Origin: Erpobdella octoculata
Taxonomy: Eukaryota > Annelida > Clitellata > Hirudinida > Erpobdellidae
Length of the DNA: 64,000 nucleotides
Direction of reading: 5' to 3'
Assembly: GCA_963978895.1 (NCBI GenBank)
Contig: OZ022245.1
Coordinates: 25,856,568-25,920,567, forward strand
The stretch's first letter is position 1; the number at the start of each line of letters is the position of its first letter. Shown in pieces: positions 24,812 to 43,600 of this stretch. Below the pieces are notes generated by a model, which saw only the letters and a list, made by a program, of their open reading frames with translations, was not told the origin of the DNA and made no database searches. The translations under genes were made by a program, and so were the position numbers.

Positions 24812-27207
24812 ATGCTTCGTACTTTAGTAGAATTGGTGTGCCGGAACCTTCGAAGATGTTCTGTTCGAGAGTTTTCACATTCCACAATAAAGTAATAATA
24901 AATTACACTTTTGCTACACATACCTCACATTACATTTATTTACATACACTCTATGACACTATGATTACTATAACTAACTATATTAAACACTGTGATCATA
25001 CGCTAGCAAACTTATTTTAACAGAACAGAACAAGCTAAACATTTAAGTTAAATAATTTAACAAACGGCAGTCAAATACTACTTGAATTATAACTATTTAT
25101 AACTGTTGAGACAAAACTTTTAACATTGCATGAAAAATTTTATTTTATTATTTTAGGACTTAGGTCCTCAGGCTTGCTAAGAACAAAAAATAGAATACGA
25201 AATTATTTACAAATTTTATAATGTTGTTTTAAAATGAAATGGAATCATGTTTACTGTTACAATTGTTTCCTAGTATGTGTACGTGATATGTGAAAATGAT
25301 TTAAAGTATTAAATAAAAAAAATTAAAAACAGTTTCAAGGCAAGGGTTATTGATGGTCGAGCCATGGCTGATGAAGTCTTGCAGGAGGTAAAAAGAGATG
25401 TAGATAAATGGAGATCGATTGGAAATAGAACTCCTCATCTTACAGCTATCTTGATTGGAAATGATCCAGCGAGCAAAACATATGTCCAAAATAAAATGAA
25501 GGCTGCAGAATTAACTGGTTTGGACCTAAGATTCTTCTATTATGAACATGGAAAAATTTGTATTTTTTTTATATATTCTGTTGCATTTATTTATTTTTAA
25601 TTTTTTATGACTTTGTTCTGTATAATAGAAAATTGAAATAGAAAAAAAATCATGTTCATACATGAATGCATATCAAATAGTGTAAAGATCAAAATAGTTA
25701 TATTCATTGTATTTTTTATGCAATGTGTGTATCGAAAGATATTTTTATTTTTTTACTCAGGTATATCCAGTGAAACCCTACATTTTGATGAGACGATGGA
25801 GGAAGCATTATTGTGTGCGGAGATATCAAGGCTCAACTGCGATCCAAATGTTGATGGCATTTTAGTCCAACTTCCTCTTCCGCCCCACATGAACGAAAGA
25901 AAAATTTGTAACATCGTTGCTCCCGAGAAAGACGTTGATGGATTTCACATAGTCAACGTTGGCAGGTACCTAAACTAAAACAATTTTTATCTTTTCTGTG
26001 ACTCGGTTAATAGGCGCTTGATAAATCTGTTGTACATTTAAAATAACGTTTTGGTGACCACAAACAATTCTATTTGATCATATTTATTTCTGCTGAAAGT
26101 TTTAAACTCAAGAAAGATTGTGTTTTAATTTTTAAATTCCTAATATTTATAAAATTTCAGATTTTGCGTGAATCAAGATTCCGTCGTGCCCGCCACCCCC
26201 GCTGGAGTAATTGAATTAATCAAGCGAGCAGGTCTTTAATATTTATTTAAATTTTTTATTATATCAAATGATGCATGCATGCTAGTGTGTTCTGTTTACG
26301 TATCTCCATTTGCAGGTATAGAAACGTTTGGAAAAAACGCAGTTATCTGCGGGAGATCAAAAAATGTTGGCATGCCAATTGCAATGCTGATTCACTCAAG
26401 TGGAGAAGGCAAGGATTAAATATTTTTAAAGTTTTGAATTGCTATAGTTATAATGTCATCATCGCCTTGGTTATTGGATGATGGAATTTATTAATTATTT
26501 AATAATCTTGAAGGTGACATCATCCTACTCATGTAATTCTAGGCCATATAATATTGTTGAACAGTTTTTTTTTAATGTTTATCTTACAATGATTGACAGG
26601 AAACGCGACGACCACAATATGCCACCGTCACACACCTCGAGAAAGTTTAAAGATGCACACTCTTCGCGCCGACATCCTGGTGGTCGCCACGGGAATTCCG
26701 AATCTCATCACCGCTGACATGGTTTCAGAAGGCGTCGCCGTCATCGATGTCGGTGTCAACAAGTGGTTCGATCCGGTCCTCGGTAGACCCAGGCTCGTCG
26801 GGGATGTGGATTTCATAGGTGTGCAAATTAGTTTGTTTTTTATTCCAGACCAGTGACATGCTGTGATGAGTTACCTATGCATCTTATAATTTTTTTCAGA
26901 ATGTGCTAAGCTATTGAATTTTACTAAACAAGAGAAGAGACTGAAACTTGGACTGCTAACTGTCATTTAATTTATTATCTTCTCCTATCATATCGATTCA
27001 GGAGTGAGCGAAAAAGCCAGCGTGATAACCCCCGTTCCAGGGGGCGTGGGTCCAATGACAGTGGCAATGCTGATGAAAAACACACTGAAAGTTGCTCGAT
27101 GTGACATCACCTACGACCATTGCTGGGGCATTGACAGGGACACTTGCGATAGACAGGGCCCTACTAATATCTCTGAACTAATTTCTTCTAAGAAATTAGG
27201 CAAATAG
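24812..27207 (+). CDS. MTHFD2: Mitochondrial methylenetetrahydrofolate dehydrogenase/cyclohydrolase
   Basis: Seven exons join in frame to 352 residues: 24812-24891, 25333-25517, 25761-25965, 26161-26231, 26316-26408, 26600-26818 and 27002-27207 (TAG). Human MTHFD2 has 350. Exon 1 encodes [20 protein letters not shown], an Arg-rich matrix-targeting leader. The folate-enzyme signatures are all present: [64 protein letters not shown] and [17 protein letters not shown]. The lysine in SKTYVQNK fits the catalytic Lys. The enzyme oxidises 5,10-methylene-THF and hydrolyses the product to 10-formyl-THF in mitochondria, feeding one-carbon metabolism. The intron after exon 5 starts GCAAGG, a GC-AG intron; the frame and the conserved [18 protein letters not shown] junction support it. 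MTHFD2L is the alternative name. Confidence 0.94.
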
Positions 27208-27436
27208 GTTCAGGTTGCCTGTCATTTAATAGTTTTATATTAGCAGCCCAACTCTTGCTAATATTTGTATTTTTTGGATCAATTATTGACCTATTTATTT
27301 ATTATATGACATTTAAAGAAAAACCACAAAATGCTACATTTCCATTTTTAGAACTTTCAAAAAAAATTTTTCATTCTTCTATACTTGATTTCATTAAAAT
27401 AGAAAACAAACAAACAAAAAACATATAAATTGTTTT

Positions 27437-29446
27437 TTACGCCCTCGTGTGATATTCAAAGAAACACTTGTCACACAATCCTACGTTACATTTAACACAA
27501 TAAGAATCGACAACAGAAGTACAAAACGACCCGTGACACCGCTTCCTCTTACCGTTTGGAATTATACGAATGAGATGACCGATGTTGTCGCAGCGAGAGC
27601 TGGCGGCATCTCGACACGACTTTCCTGCACTTTTCTTGCCTGTGCCGTACGTCGTTAGATACTCTATGACGATTTTCCTTCTAAAGTCGAGGCTTGACGT
27701 TTTATTTCCGGCACTTTGGTAGATTATCCACGAGTTGTGCACCGCGCAATCGAGCAGCCACATCACCATCGGCCATGCGCTTGTCTTTCCTTGAATTTTG
27801 ATTCTGTAATTACCTATACACCCGTCAAAAGGAAGGTGTCGATTGTGCCGTACGATGGCACCTGGAAAATCTAAGAGGCTTACCATTTGTTCTAATATGG
27901 CATTAGGATCTACGTCCGTACTGCTGGAAACATTCTTTTTATCGGAAAAATCAAAATCGACAAGATAACTATTATCGGCATTCAAGCACCAAACTTTGTA
28001 AGTAAATTGCGAGTGGCTGTTGTTTTGCATGCATGGTTGTTTGCTGCCATAATTATTGCAATGAATGACTGAAAATTCACCGAAATTCAGATGATGCGTG
28101 GGTACGAGATGTTTTGCAAAGTTGTTTTTTAGACTTGTTACAAGCGGATGGAGACTCGAAACGCTGTCTTCCTGATCTCCCTGTGACACATCGCAACAGT
28201 GCAAAGTATTCATTATGGTAAAAAACCTGTCACGACGCATGGCTCCGTCCACGAGCTGGTTTTTGATGTCGGCAGATTCACTCCAGTAGAGTCCTGGAGA
28301 CGGTAGAGAATTGTAGCCCGAAAGAAGCAAGATTCCAACAAAACATTTCATCTCGTCGGCGGTGATGTTCGGATCGATCCTAGTCTTAAGTACGCTGTAA
28401 CCGTTGGAAAACTGAGCAAGGTCTTCGAAAATGTCCTCTGTCATCATCATTTCGAATATTTCAATAGGATTCTTTTCTTTATAACTACTGAAATCAAAAC
28501 CTGGTAGAGTTAAAATGTTACAAACATCATCGATTCTGTCAACCACTTCGCCCAATAAGGAGTCTCCAAATAACGAGGTGGTCGTCTCTATTTTCATGTT
28601 TTTAGAAGAGCTCGCGTTTATGTCACTTTCGTATCCATCACTCGGAGGATTTTCGATTTTAATCTGGAAAGAATTATCTGGAAAATTGTCTACATCTTCG
28701 ATGCCATCTTCATTATTGTAATCGTCATCCGTGAGGATGTTTCCGTCCGGCGGTTCGAGAAAGATTTGACTGGATTCGACGTGTGACGGCTCCTCGAGCA
28801 TGGAAACCGGATCGGCGAGAATGTAACTGCCGAACATTTCCATTTGAGAAACATTGTTTAAATTCCTTGAGTTACTGAAACAATTGAAAAATGATATTAC
28901 AAAAATTTAATTTGCTAGTTGAAGTATCTCAAAATAATATGAAAATTTACCAACACTAATTAATAAAATTTTTTTTTATAAAATAAGGCCACCTTAAAAT
29001 CACCATTTAGCAAATTTTCAATAATAATGTCAAACAAAATACAAAAACCTTTTGAACTGGATTGCATTTCGTGCTTTCCACCTTCCAAGCCATCCACTCG
29101 TTGCCTTGAAACCGTTTACTCCAAGACATTGAGCCAGCTGTTCGGCTTTTTGCATTAAAAGGGGACCATTCACATGTATCTGACGATCGCGAGCCTGGAA
29201 GAACCAGCGTAATAGAGCTTCTTCGACGTCTTCCGACTTACCACCGCGTCGGCGCTTTCGGTCTAGACTGGTATTGCTCTGCCAGAGCTCAATAAGCTTT
29301 TCCTTGTTTTTCTGGATTCGTGAAATCTGACTTTGGTTGACGCCGAATTCTAGCGCTACCGACGACTGACTTACCTTGTCCTGCAGCCGCCTGAGCACCT
29401 CTATTCGCTCGGCTAACGTCAAAGATTTACAAACTCGCTTAGCCAT
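27437..29446 (-). CDS. Chimeric domesticated-transposase protein: CENP-B/Tigger HTH domains plus piggyBac-derived domain
   Basis: Two exons, 29446-29049 and 28874-27437, splice in frame (AG|GTTTTT donor, TTGTTTCAG acceptor, 174-bp intron) to 611 residues. Residues about 6-55 form a psq/CENP-B N-terminal helix-turn-helix (SLTLAERIEVLRRLQ ... FGVNQSQISRIQKNKEK). Residues about 70-130 form a second CENP-B HTH ending ATSGWLGRWKARNAIQFK, as in Tigger/pogo transposases. An acidic linker follows. From about residue 256 a piggyBac (DDE_Tnp_1_7) domain begins: FEDLAQFSNGYS, MKCFVGILLLSGYNSLP, RDRFFTIMNTLHCCD, FTYKVWCLNADNSY and later MVMWLLDCAVHNSWIIYQ. A C-terminal Cys/His finger (CHGSFC ... CVKC ... 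CDKCFFEYH, about 579-608) matches the piggyBac cysteine-rich domain. The usual first catalytic Asp position reads FGEF, and the segment that should hold the second and third Asp is shortened. Cleavage activity is therefore unlikely, yet the long frame is intact. I infer a DNA-binding host protein. Confidence 0.75.
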
Positions 29447-30971
29447 TAAAGCATTTATTAAATGTATCGAGCAAACTGCTCGACGATGCAATTTGCAATT
29501 TCCGGAATGCGTAAGCTGCCAGAACTCCTTAAGCATAAGCTGCATATGCAATTAAGCGGCTACGATGTAAACAAAGCAGAGCATAGAACGCATGTGATTG
29601 GGTATTCACGTTTTAACAGTCAAATTATGCATCGTGAACGTGATCGATCCATATAGGTTATACATATTCTATATGTGGATCAATCATATCTGAAATTAAA
29701 CACTAAATCGATAGACTTAATATGTAACCGGTGCATATGCAAAATATGTTGTATTTGTACTTGTCGTTATGCACTTAAGAGAAACCAGACCCACTGCGTT
29801 AGAAAAAATATACAGCTGGACTAGCTTCAGATTAACTTAGCTTATTGTACGCTTCATAAATATTCTTATGCATTATGCATATATATATAGAAATACTTTA
29901 GCGATTCGCACAGTTGTACCTACCTAATGTGTTATAAGTTAAGAATCACTAATAACTTTAAACCATTAAAAAACTACTACATCAATATAAAAACTTTTAA
30001 TTATTAATGTTTTTGTTCTAAAAAAAAATAAACAACGTGAAAAAATAACTGTCGTTGGTTTTTAAAGTCATACCTTATTGTTATTTAGTGTCGTCCCTTA
30101 AAGTTGTTCTTGTCTATAGATTGAGCGGAATCGTTGTTTTATAAATACACGTTCGCGCTTTTTATTTTTGTATAGTCCTTTAATTGCTTGTAGAAATGGA
30201 AAAGTAAATTTGTTGAATTTGATTGTTCTTGTTTCTTATCTGTTTTTGCTCCGTTCTCAGGCTCGACGCAGTTTATTTGTTTATTGTACATTGTACGATT
30301 GTACACCCATTCAAGTTTTATCTAAAAAGAAAAACACCCACCACTTAGACCAAATATTTATTAAATTAATTAAATATAGCGGAATGAAAAAAGCGAAAAC
30401 TTAAGATAGCGTATTATACTTTATTTGATCGGACCGAAATGTTTTCTGCATGATACAAACAACTAATACAAAGGAACGGGAATTATTTCTAATTATTTGC
30501 TACAGATTGCCATCGTTTCCTATTTCGTTGGCTACTTACTATTTATGGCATTTTAGAATTTTTTAATTCAGAGCCTGAGTAAGCTAATTTCAAAACATGC
30601 CAATCCCAAAATTCAAATACATATTTTCTATTTGTTAATACTGACTATAAATTTTATCATGTTTATATTATGGAATGTGCAGAGGAAATTTTACAAGATA
30701 ATATAATAATACAAGAATATAAAAGGGTATTTTATTTTAGAATTATATGTAGTAGTATTTTTACAATATATTATTTGTTGATGGGCATATTGTTATGATT
30801 CTGTGTAATATAATGTATTTTTACAATATGTAGTATGTTATTGTACAAGATAACAGGGTTTTGTTTTGAATAAATCTATTGGAGGATAATTGTTTTTGTA
30901 AGAGAATATTTTTAATGATGAGTGTTTATTAGGATTAAATATTATCTAAAAAAAATAAAATGCATTTTCAG
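29447..30971. other. Intergenic region between the transposase-derived gene and the poly(A) polymerase gene
   Basis: AT-rich, no supported gene. The start codon and first coding exon of the poly(A) polymerase gene should lie here (its first visible exon begins mid-codon), but I could not choose a convincing ATG plus phase-2 donor. Confidence 0.5.
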
Positions 30972-36366
<5,395 letters not shown>

Positions 36367-37017
36367 TGCAAGGCGAGTTTCGTAGATTCAAAGACTGCAG
36401 CGTGTCAAAGTAACGGTGTCATTTGTCATCAAGTTTTTTTTAGCTCCGTCGCGATCGTCAACTTTGTTTACCGTCGTTGTCATTGCATTCGCTGTCATTG
36501 TTGTTGTTGTTGTTGGTTTTGTTTTGTTTATTACACGTCCTGATTAGTCGTAAAATTACATTAAAAAAAAAACTCGTTCGCTTCTGACCGTCGTTTAGAG
36601 AGAAAGGATTAAAAAATTCTTTTTGTAATATTTATTTTTTTACTTCATCTCACGTGAGGATGTATTTATTTATGTGTAAATCGCTTTTAAAGTTACGGTC
36701 AGAAATTCCCGCGCCACGGTAGAAGCAAGTCAGAGCGTTTGCCTCTGACAATTTTATAAAAGCAAAATTAAAATTGAGCGATTTCGACTAATGATCTTAT
36801 TAGTTAGAAGTTTTTTGAGGCACCTTATTATTATTATTATTTCATTGATCTTATCTTTTCTTTTTCGATTATAATTATTATAAAATGCAAAAAAAATATA
36901 TTACAATAAAATACAAAAAAAAAGATAAAATGGTAAATATCCAAAAAGAAGCTTTTCTTTAAATTTCACCAACGGCTTGTAAATACCATGTTCTATGTCT
37001 GGGTAAGTATGCACCTG

Positions 37018-37083
<66 letters not shown>

Positions 37084-38500
37084 TATTTCTTTTCTTTTTT
37101 CACTAGCCATCGGTTTTGTTTGTCCCGCTGGATACTTGTAAATTTAGAGACGAGTAACGGAGATAGGAAAACGGATTGCGTTAAAAGTTTCCACCTTTTC
37201 GTATGCGATGTTTTTTCTTTTATTTTTTGTCGGTTGTTTACGTGGGAGGCAATGCTCGCGTGCGTGCGTCGGCAGATGAGTGTGCGTGTGACGATGGGTT
37301 CTGCGTGGTGTCTTTGTATTTCTGTTTGGTATCCATCCACCTTAGGAAGGTCTTATTTACTCTTTTTTTTCTCTGTAAACCTTTATTGGTAAGTTCATTA
37401 TTTTTCAGGTTACAAGGTTGAAATGTCGTTTTTGGACGCAGCGAGAGAAAATATATACGGATAGAAAGGAATCGGAGGTTGTATAATGTGGAAAGGTTCT
37501 GTTGCTATTTTGTATGAGTGTGTTTTTATTTTGTCTTAACAACACATCACACACACCCGTTTTTTATTCTGTGACTCATAACCTGATTGTAAAATTTTTA
37601 AATAAACGTACATGTTCTCAGGTCCACGCTCGTGGTAAACCGTCGTCTGTAGACAGATATGATTTAAATAACAAACAAAATGCCCCGCCATTTCAACACG
37701 TTTATGTCGAAACTCACATTTTAATGGTAGTTAATAAACCTGATTTCAATATTATTAGTGTGTTATTAATCTTTACGAGTTCTGGTTTTTTTCTTACTTG
37801 GTCTCAAAGAAATGGAGGTCATGTGGTTTGGCGATTTTAAATCATTTGATGGTTGAATGTGCTGTGCCAGAGAAGTTGGGCTTCAGTGATGTGTGTATAA
37901 GTGTATAGAATAGAGCTGGTTGAGGTTTTGTATTTGTTATTGGGCTACCTATTTGCGACTGGGACTGTTTGGTCAATCGATTGGGTAAGCAAGTCGAAAA
38001 AGTATCACATACCTGATAGTATTATAAAAATCATTTTTGCTGCTTGTTCATTGAGTGCCTAAACAATTTACGTTATATATAGAACTGCTTTATCTGCTTA
38101 TTATGTTATAGTTACAGCTATTTGAGAGCCAAATGAAGTTGGTTGCCAGAAGATGATTCTGTAAAAAAAGGAATGTCATCTCCACTGGTCAAGTATTGGA
38201 ACTGATATTTAAATTTTATTCATCTTGCTTGAGACTACCTGGTTATAATACATGCTTCATAAGAGCTTCCTTTTCGATTACCTGCCTTTTAATAGCCGAT
38301 TGAATTTTCAATCCACCCTGACATCAGTCAGTAAAAAAAGTAAAATATCGGGTGAATAATTTTAGAGAAGGACTAATATTTATTATTATTATTATTATTA
38401 ACCTGAGGAGATAAGTTTTCTCATCTGTGTTATATCATCCAGCTATGCAACATCCTATCGACTAGTTTTGTATGCGCCATTCGCGTACAACAGAATACAA
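36367..38500. other. PAPOLA 3' region and intergenic DNA
   Basis: The 3' UTR probably runs to the AATAAA at 36905. A (TA)n array lies at 37018-37081. Beyond it no gene is recognisable. Confidence 0.5.
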
Positions 38501-38511
38501 ACGGAGAGAGG

Positions 38512-38543
<32 letters not shown>

Positions 38544-38600
38544 AAGAAAGAAGGAGAGAGAGAGAAAGAAAGAGGAATAGGGAGAGAGAAGTGGAATAAG
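38501..38600. repeat. (GA)n-rich tract
   Basis: An imperfect GA/GAAA array. Further GA or TC arrays of the same kind lie at about 40020-40110, 41148-41262, 41590-41670, 42735-42846, 45830-45900, 46040-46103 and 62540-62630. Confidence 0.9.
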
Positions 38601-39724
38601 ATAGAGAGGACAAAACGAGGCACACTATACGACATACGTTTACGTATAGCGCCTGCGGTTCTTGCACGCAACAACGTCTGCAATTCCCCACGATTGTCTG
38701 TGACGAGAAGCAAAAAAAAAATTATTTGAGATTCCTTTTATGCTGCTTATATCACTTTTGAGATGTAGGATAGACAAACCTTCTCTTATCATCTTTTGTC
38801 ATCCGCTTTGTCGCATCCTCGTTGTCGTCATCATCATCAACATACACTTCCAATTCTTATTTCCAACCGTCCGGTCGATCTTCGATGAATATTGCGCTAT
38901 TTTTATCCATCGTTAAATGAAGACGTCGACCATGACGGAGCCGATGGAGCTACGGAAGGCGTTGCGTAATTTCGAGGAATAGAAAAACCGGAAAATCATC
39001 GCCAGGCAGTCGAACCGATAGTAAGACAGATATAGATAGCTACACACACACACACACGGACAAACGGACAGAGAGACATACATACATACAGGAAGGAAGG
39101 AAAACAAGTGAACGTTATTTTTTATGTTGACTGTTCTTTGAAAATTGCTTCCCACCTAACGGCGATCAATTCCGTTCTTAAACAACTAAAAGTGGATTTT
39201 GAATAAATATATACGTATATACTGTATATTACACTTAATGCTTTATAGATCAAAAATACAAAAATTAAAAGTCGCTTCGCTTGATGGCGCTCTCGCTTGG
39301 ATGGATTCTGCCTTCAATGTGCCATTTATTAGGTTATCTGGTTTTGTCTATGAATTGAGTATTATCTCTGACAGTTTTGCTGTTTAAATCTGATCGAGGT
39401 GAGTATGGAACTTTATCTCTTTTATTTGTGTAACTTTTTTAATTTTTCAAACTTGTTTATTGGTTTTATAAAATACGTGAAACATAAATCACGGTTGATT
39501 TTTTTTAAATTGGTTAATAGATGATGATTTTTGACCCCATACCCATACCAACAAGTGCTCCTTAAAGTAGATGCGCGTAAAATAATCCATTACATTTTAA
39601 ATAAATTTATAAAAATGCTTCTATGACTATAGGTAATATAATTATTAATACAGAAAGGGTGCACTATGTGGGAGGCTCATCTTAACGGTTCCGACGAAAC
39701 AGCTTATTCGTAGGTGAAACTCAA

Positions 39725-39895
39725 AAAATTCACTCCATAACTGCATTGCTGATTGGAGTGGTTAACTCCATAGCTGCATCGTGCATTAAAAGCTGTTAAA
39801 TCCATAGCTGCATTGCTCATTGAAGTTGTTCACTGCATAGCTGCATAGCTGCATGGCTCATTGAAGTTGTTCACTGCATAGCTGCATGGTCAAGT
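39725..39895. repeat. Short minisatellite with CATAGCTGCAT core
   Basis: Four or five imperfect units of about 33 bp contain CATAGCTGCAT followed by GCTCATTGAAGTTGTT. Confidence 0.7.
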
Positions 39896-40317
39896 TTCAT
39901 TCCATTGTGCTGGTCACGAGGGCGCATTCAAAGTGACCAGCAAGTCGTGAAATTCTGCAATCGCTTTTCTCGATGAAGTCGCTGAAAACGTGGAAATTTT
40001 CCTCTTCCATAAATTGGTTACTTCCTCTCTTTCTCTTTCTCTCTCTCTTACTCTCTCTCTTTCTTTCTCTCTTACTCTCTCTCTCTCTTTCTCTCTCTCT
40101 TACTCTCTTAGTCTCATTCTTCAAATTTTTCTTTCATTTCTCGGCGTATACCCTGCAGGCCGCAGCAAATGGCGACTCCAGTTTCAGTGATGTGCAAATG
40201 ATCATGTCTCTTCGCTCGACGTCTCAGTGCAAACATTCCGAACGATGAGATCCAGAAAGGTGTAAATTGTAAATGCCTTTATCGAGTAATCGTCGTCGGC
40301 AACGACTTGTATCATCT

Positions 40318-40780
40318 GACCCATTGTACACTGCACACACACCGTACATTATAAACTGTACATTGTACACTGCACACACGTCGTACATTATAAACTGTAC
40401 ATTGTACACTGCACATACACCGTACATTATAAACTGTACATTGTACACTGCACACACAACGTACATTATAAACTGTACATTGTACACTGCACACACACCG
40501 TACATTATAAACTGTACATTGTACACTGCACACACGTCGTACATTATAAATTGTACACTGCACACACACCGTACATTATAAACTGTACATTGTACACTGC
40601 ACACACGTCGTACATTATAAACTGTACATTGTACACTGCACACACGTCGTACATTATAAACTGTACATTGTACACTGCACACACGTCGTACATTATAAAC
40701 TGTACATTGTACACTGCACATACACCGTACATTATAAACTGTACATTGTACACTGCACATACACCGTACATTATAAACCG
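40318..40780. repeat. 39-bp minisatellite, about 12 copies
   Basis: The unit reads CGTACATTATAAACTGTACA plus TTGTACACTGCACACA and a 3-nt variable part. It contains the self-complementary TGTACATTGTACA, so single strands could fold repeatedly. The 39-bp period keeps frames open on both strands; not taken as coding. Confidence 0.92.
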
Positions 40781-41148
40781 CCAAAAAACCGACTCGTCGA
40801 AACATTTCCAGTCACATCAAATAGTAAAATTTGATCAGATAACTTTTATGAACATTTAGGATATCGGTTGAACTCTTTAATTGCAATAATAAAGTCAGAT
40901 AAGTAGCCGAGTTTTTGTATTTTTTTATCACTTTAAAGATAAACATATCTTTTTTTGTTTAGTTTTTGAAACTCTTAGAATATTTAGCTTTGATGACCAC
41001 TCTTGGCGATGCGATTCGTGTATGTATGTATGTATGTATGTTAGTATGTTTATAACGACGTTCCTAGCAGATCGAGAAAGATGGAATGTGGTTATTAGAA
41101 TTGAATTATTGGGTGCCAGAGTTTAGAAAAATGGATGCAAACACAGAA

Positions 41149-41266
<118 letters not shown>

Positions 41267-41441
41267 GTGACAGACACAGAAATATAAGACCTACAAATAA
41301 CTCCAAGGAAGGAAGAAGTGACCATAAATAAGCAGAATATGAGATTCAGTTGGTTCGTTCGTTGGAACAGAGAGAAGAGGAAGCGCTATGTCTCGCATGG
41401 AAATGCTTTAAGGAGACAAAACGAATTACCCGGTTGTTGAA

Positions 41442-41502
<61 letters not shown>
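41442..41502. repeat. (GAT)n microsatellite
   Basis: A pure GAT array. Related GAT/GAC-rich stretches follow at about 42075-42183 and 42495-42632; the last contains three copies of GATATCACTG followed by TAATTGATGATG. Confidence 0.9.
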
Positions 41503-41504
<2 letters not shown>

Positions 41505-41620
41505 ACAGGCATATTTGTTTCAAAACGGGACATAACGGATGAACAGGTCAGTTAAGGGGCAGCTATAATGCCTTCAAATGTTATTGTGGCTTGGAAAGCG
41601 GGAGAGAGAAAGAGATGAAG

Positions 41621-41651
<31 letters not shown>

Positions 41652-42745
41652 AAGGGAGAGAGAGAGATGTGGTACAAGGGTATACCTCGAAATCCATAAA
41701 AGATATTCTTCAGTGCAGACAACATTGAGTCTTAGTTTCTTTCTTCGGAAGGAAAAAAAATCAAATTCAAATTCACCCGCCGAGCTTGCGAGTGCCCTGT
41801 CTCGATACGATGAGAGAATGTGACGTCACACCGGTGCTCATGATAATGATCGTATAGTGGTTGTGGTCTTGATGATGATGATGATGACGATAAAAGGTCA
41901 CTGATAAATGACCGGCGGGGACGAGATATCTTTCGCCTGACAGCCACGCAATAGAGCAGCCGCTGCTTGGAATTACGTCGCGACGCGTGACGTGGAATAA
42001 ATTGCAATTTGGGGATGTCGCGGTCCTATTAATTAGGAGGCTTGCTGATGCTTTTTGTAATTATTGTTCCGATCATGATGATGATTATAATGATGACGAC
42101 GACGATGACAATGACACCTATGACGACGACGACGATGATGATGATGACACCTATGACGATGATGACGATGATGATGACATTTGAGATGCTGGTGGTAGTG
42201 ATGTTATCCATATAAGCGAAAATACAACCTAACGACAGCAAGCAACGACTATGATGACAAAAATGGAAATGGAAACTCATACTTTCTCCTTCACCTTCAT
42301 CAAACACCCAGGAGTCACTGAGTGCATTAAATGTCGCCAAGCGTGTGACAAAGACACGGACAAATTTCGATGTTTATACTATGAAATTATTTAAAAAAAA
42401 AACTTCTTCAATTTTCAACAACGCGACTGGCGCCAGTGATGAACTTGCTCAAGTCTCTGTTTTCTCGATCTTCACCAGCCTGCTGTAGACGACAAAATTA
42501 ATGATGATGATAATGATGATGGTGATGATGATGATGATGATGACGATGGCGACGACGACGACGATGATATCACTGGTAATTGATGATGATGATGATATCA
42601 CTGATAATTGATGATGATGATGATATCACTGATAACAAAACGTGATTATTCTTGTACAAACGGGAAAATTCACAGAAGGAGGAGATAACATGGAACGAAT
42701 TTTGCGATTGTCATGTCCATTTTTGGCGGACAGACGAGAGAGAGG

Positions 42746-42845
<100 letters not shown>

Positions 42846-43109
42846 AGGATATGGCAGAGTAAGGAAAGGGGTTATTAGATTCAAAGAATATATCTCAAAT
42901 TCGTTTTCAGTTACAGTAAAGTAAGGTCGTTTTAGTCAAAACGTACAAAAACCTTTTTCCTCGACATGAATAAATAAGTAGATTAGTTTTAATATTTTAT
43001 TCGACAGCTTCTCCGCGAAAGGCGAAAGTTATTATTAGCTTTTGTCGTCACCGAAAGAAATTAGAATTCTGCTGAATTAATGACAGCGCCTGTGATATTT
43101 TTGTTGCTA

Positions 43110-43600
43110 CGACTGCGATAGTTGAAAACAAGTAGGGTGGGTGGGGGGACTGATGTTCAAGTTCATTTGGCTCCAACTGACCTGGGTCAAAAGGAACTTG
43201 ACTATTCCAGGCGAAAACTTGATCGAACGTCTATTCAACCTCGTGCTGATCATAGTCGACATCGGGTATTGGGCTTCAGTCACATGCATGGATACCCTCG
43301 TCCGCCTCTACAAACATAAACGCACTCCCACGCACATCCATCTACTACTTTCTGAGCACCGACGCCCACTTACAGCAACCCCCTGGGAATCCAGTACAGG
43401 ACCGGACAATGCTGCGTTGATGGAACGCCTAGCTACTGGGGTCAGCCATACATCACCCTTCTGCCGCTTCCTTGCGGTCACTAGGCGAGCTGGAATATTG
43501 AGTTTTCCCCGCCTGCATAACTCCTTTAGAATGCATGTTGCTGTGGTGTGCTCAGCAGACGGGTTCGAGGGTCATGTTTGAGACAGCTTCAGCAGCCCGT
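43110..43600. other. Unrecognised higher-GC island
   Basis: About 490 bp that is richer in G+C and less repetitive than its surroundings. Frames are open for about 65 and 146 codons on the plus strand, but neither translation resembles a family I know and no clear splice sites bound it. It may be a decayed gene or mobile-element fragment. Confidence 0.3.

Noticed and set aside
29049..29446. The CENP-B HTH exon as a separate Tigger/pogo transposon remnant
   Set aside because: Considered seriously, but the phase-matched donor and strong acceptor leading in frame into the piggyBac-derived exon favour one gene. RNA evidence would settle it.
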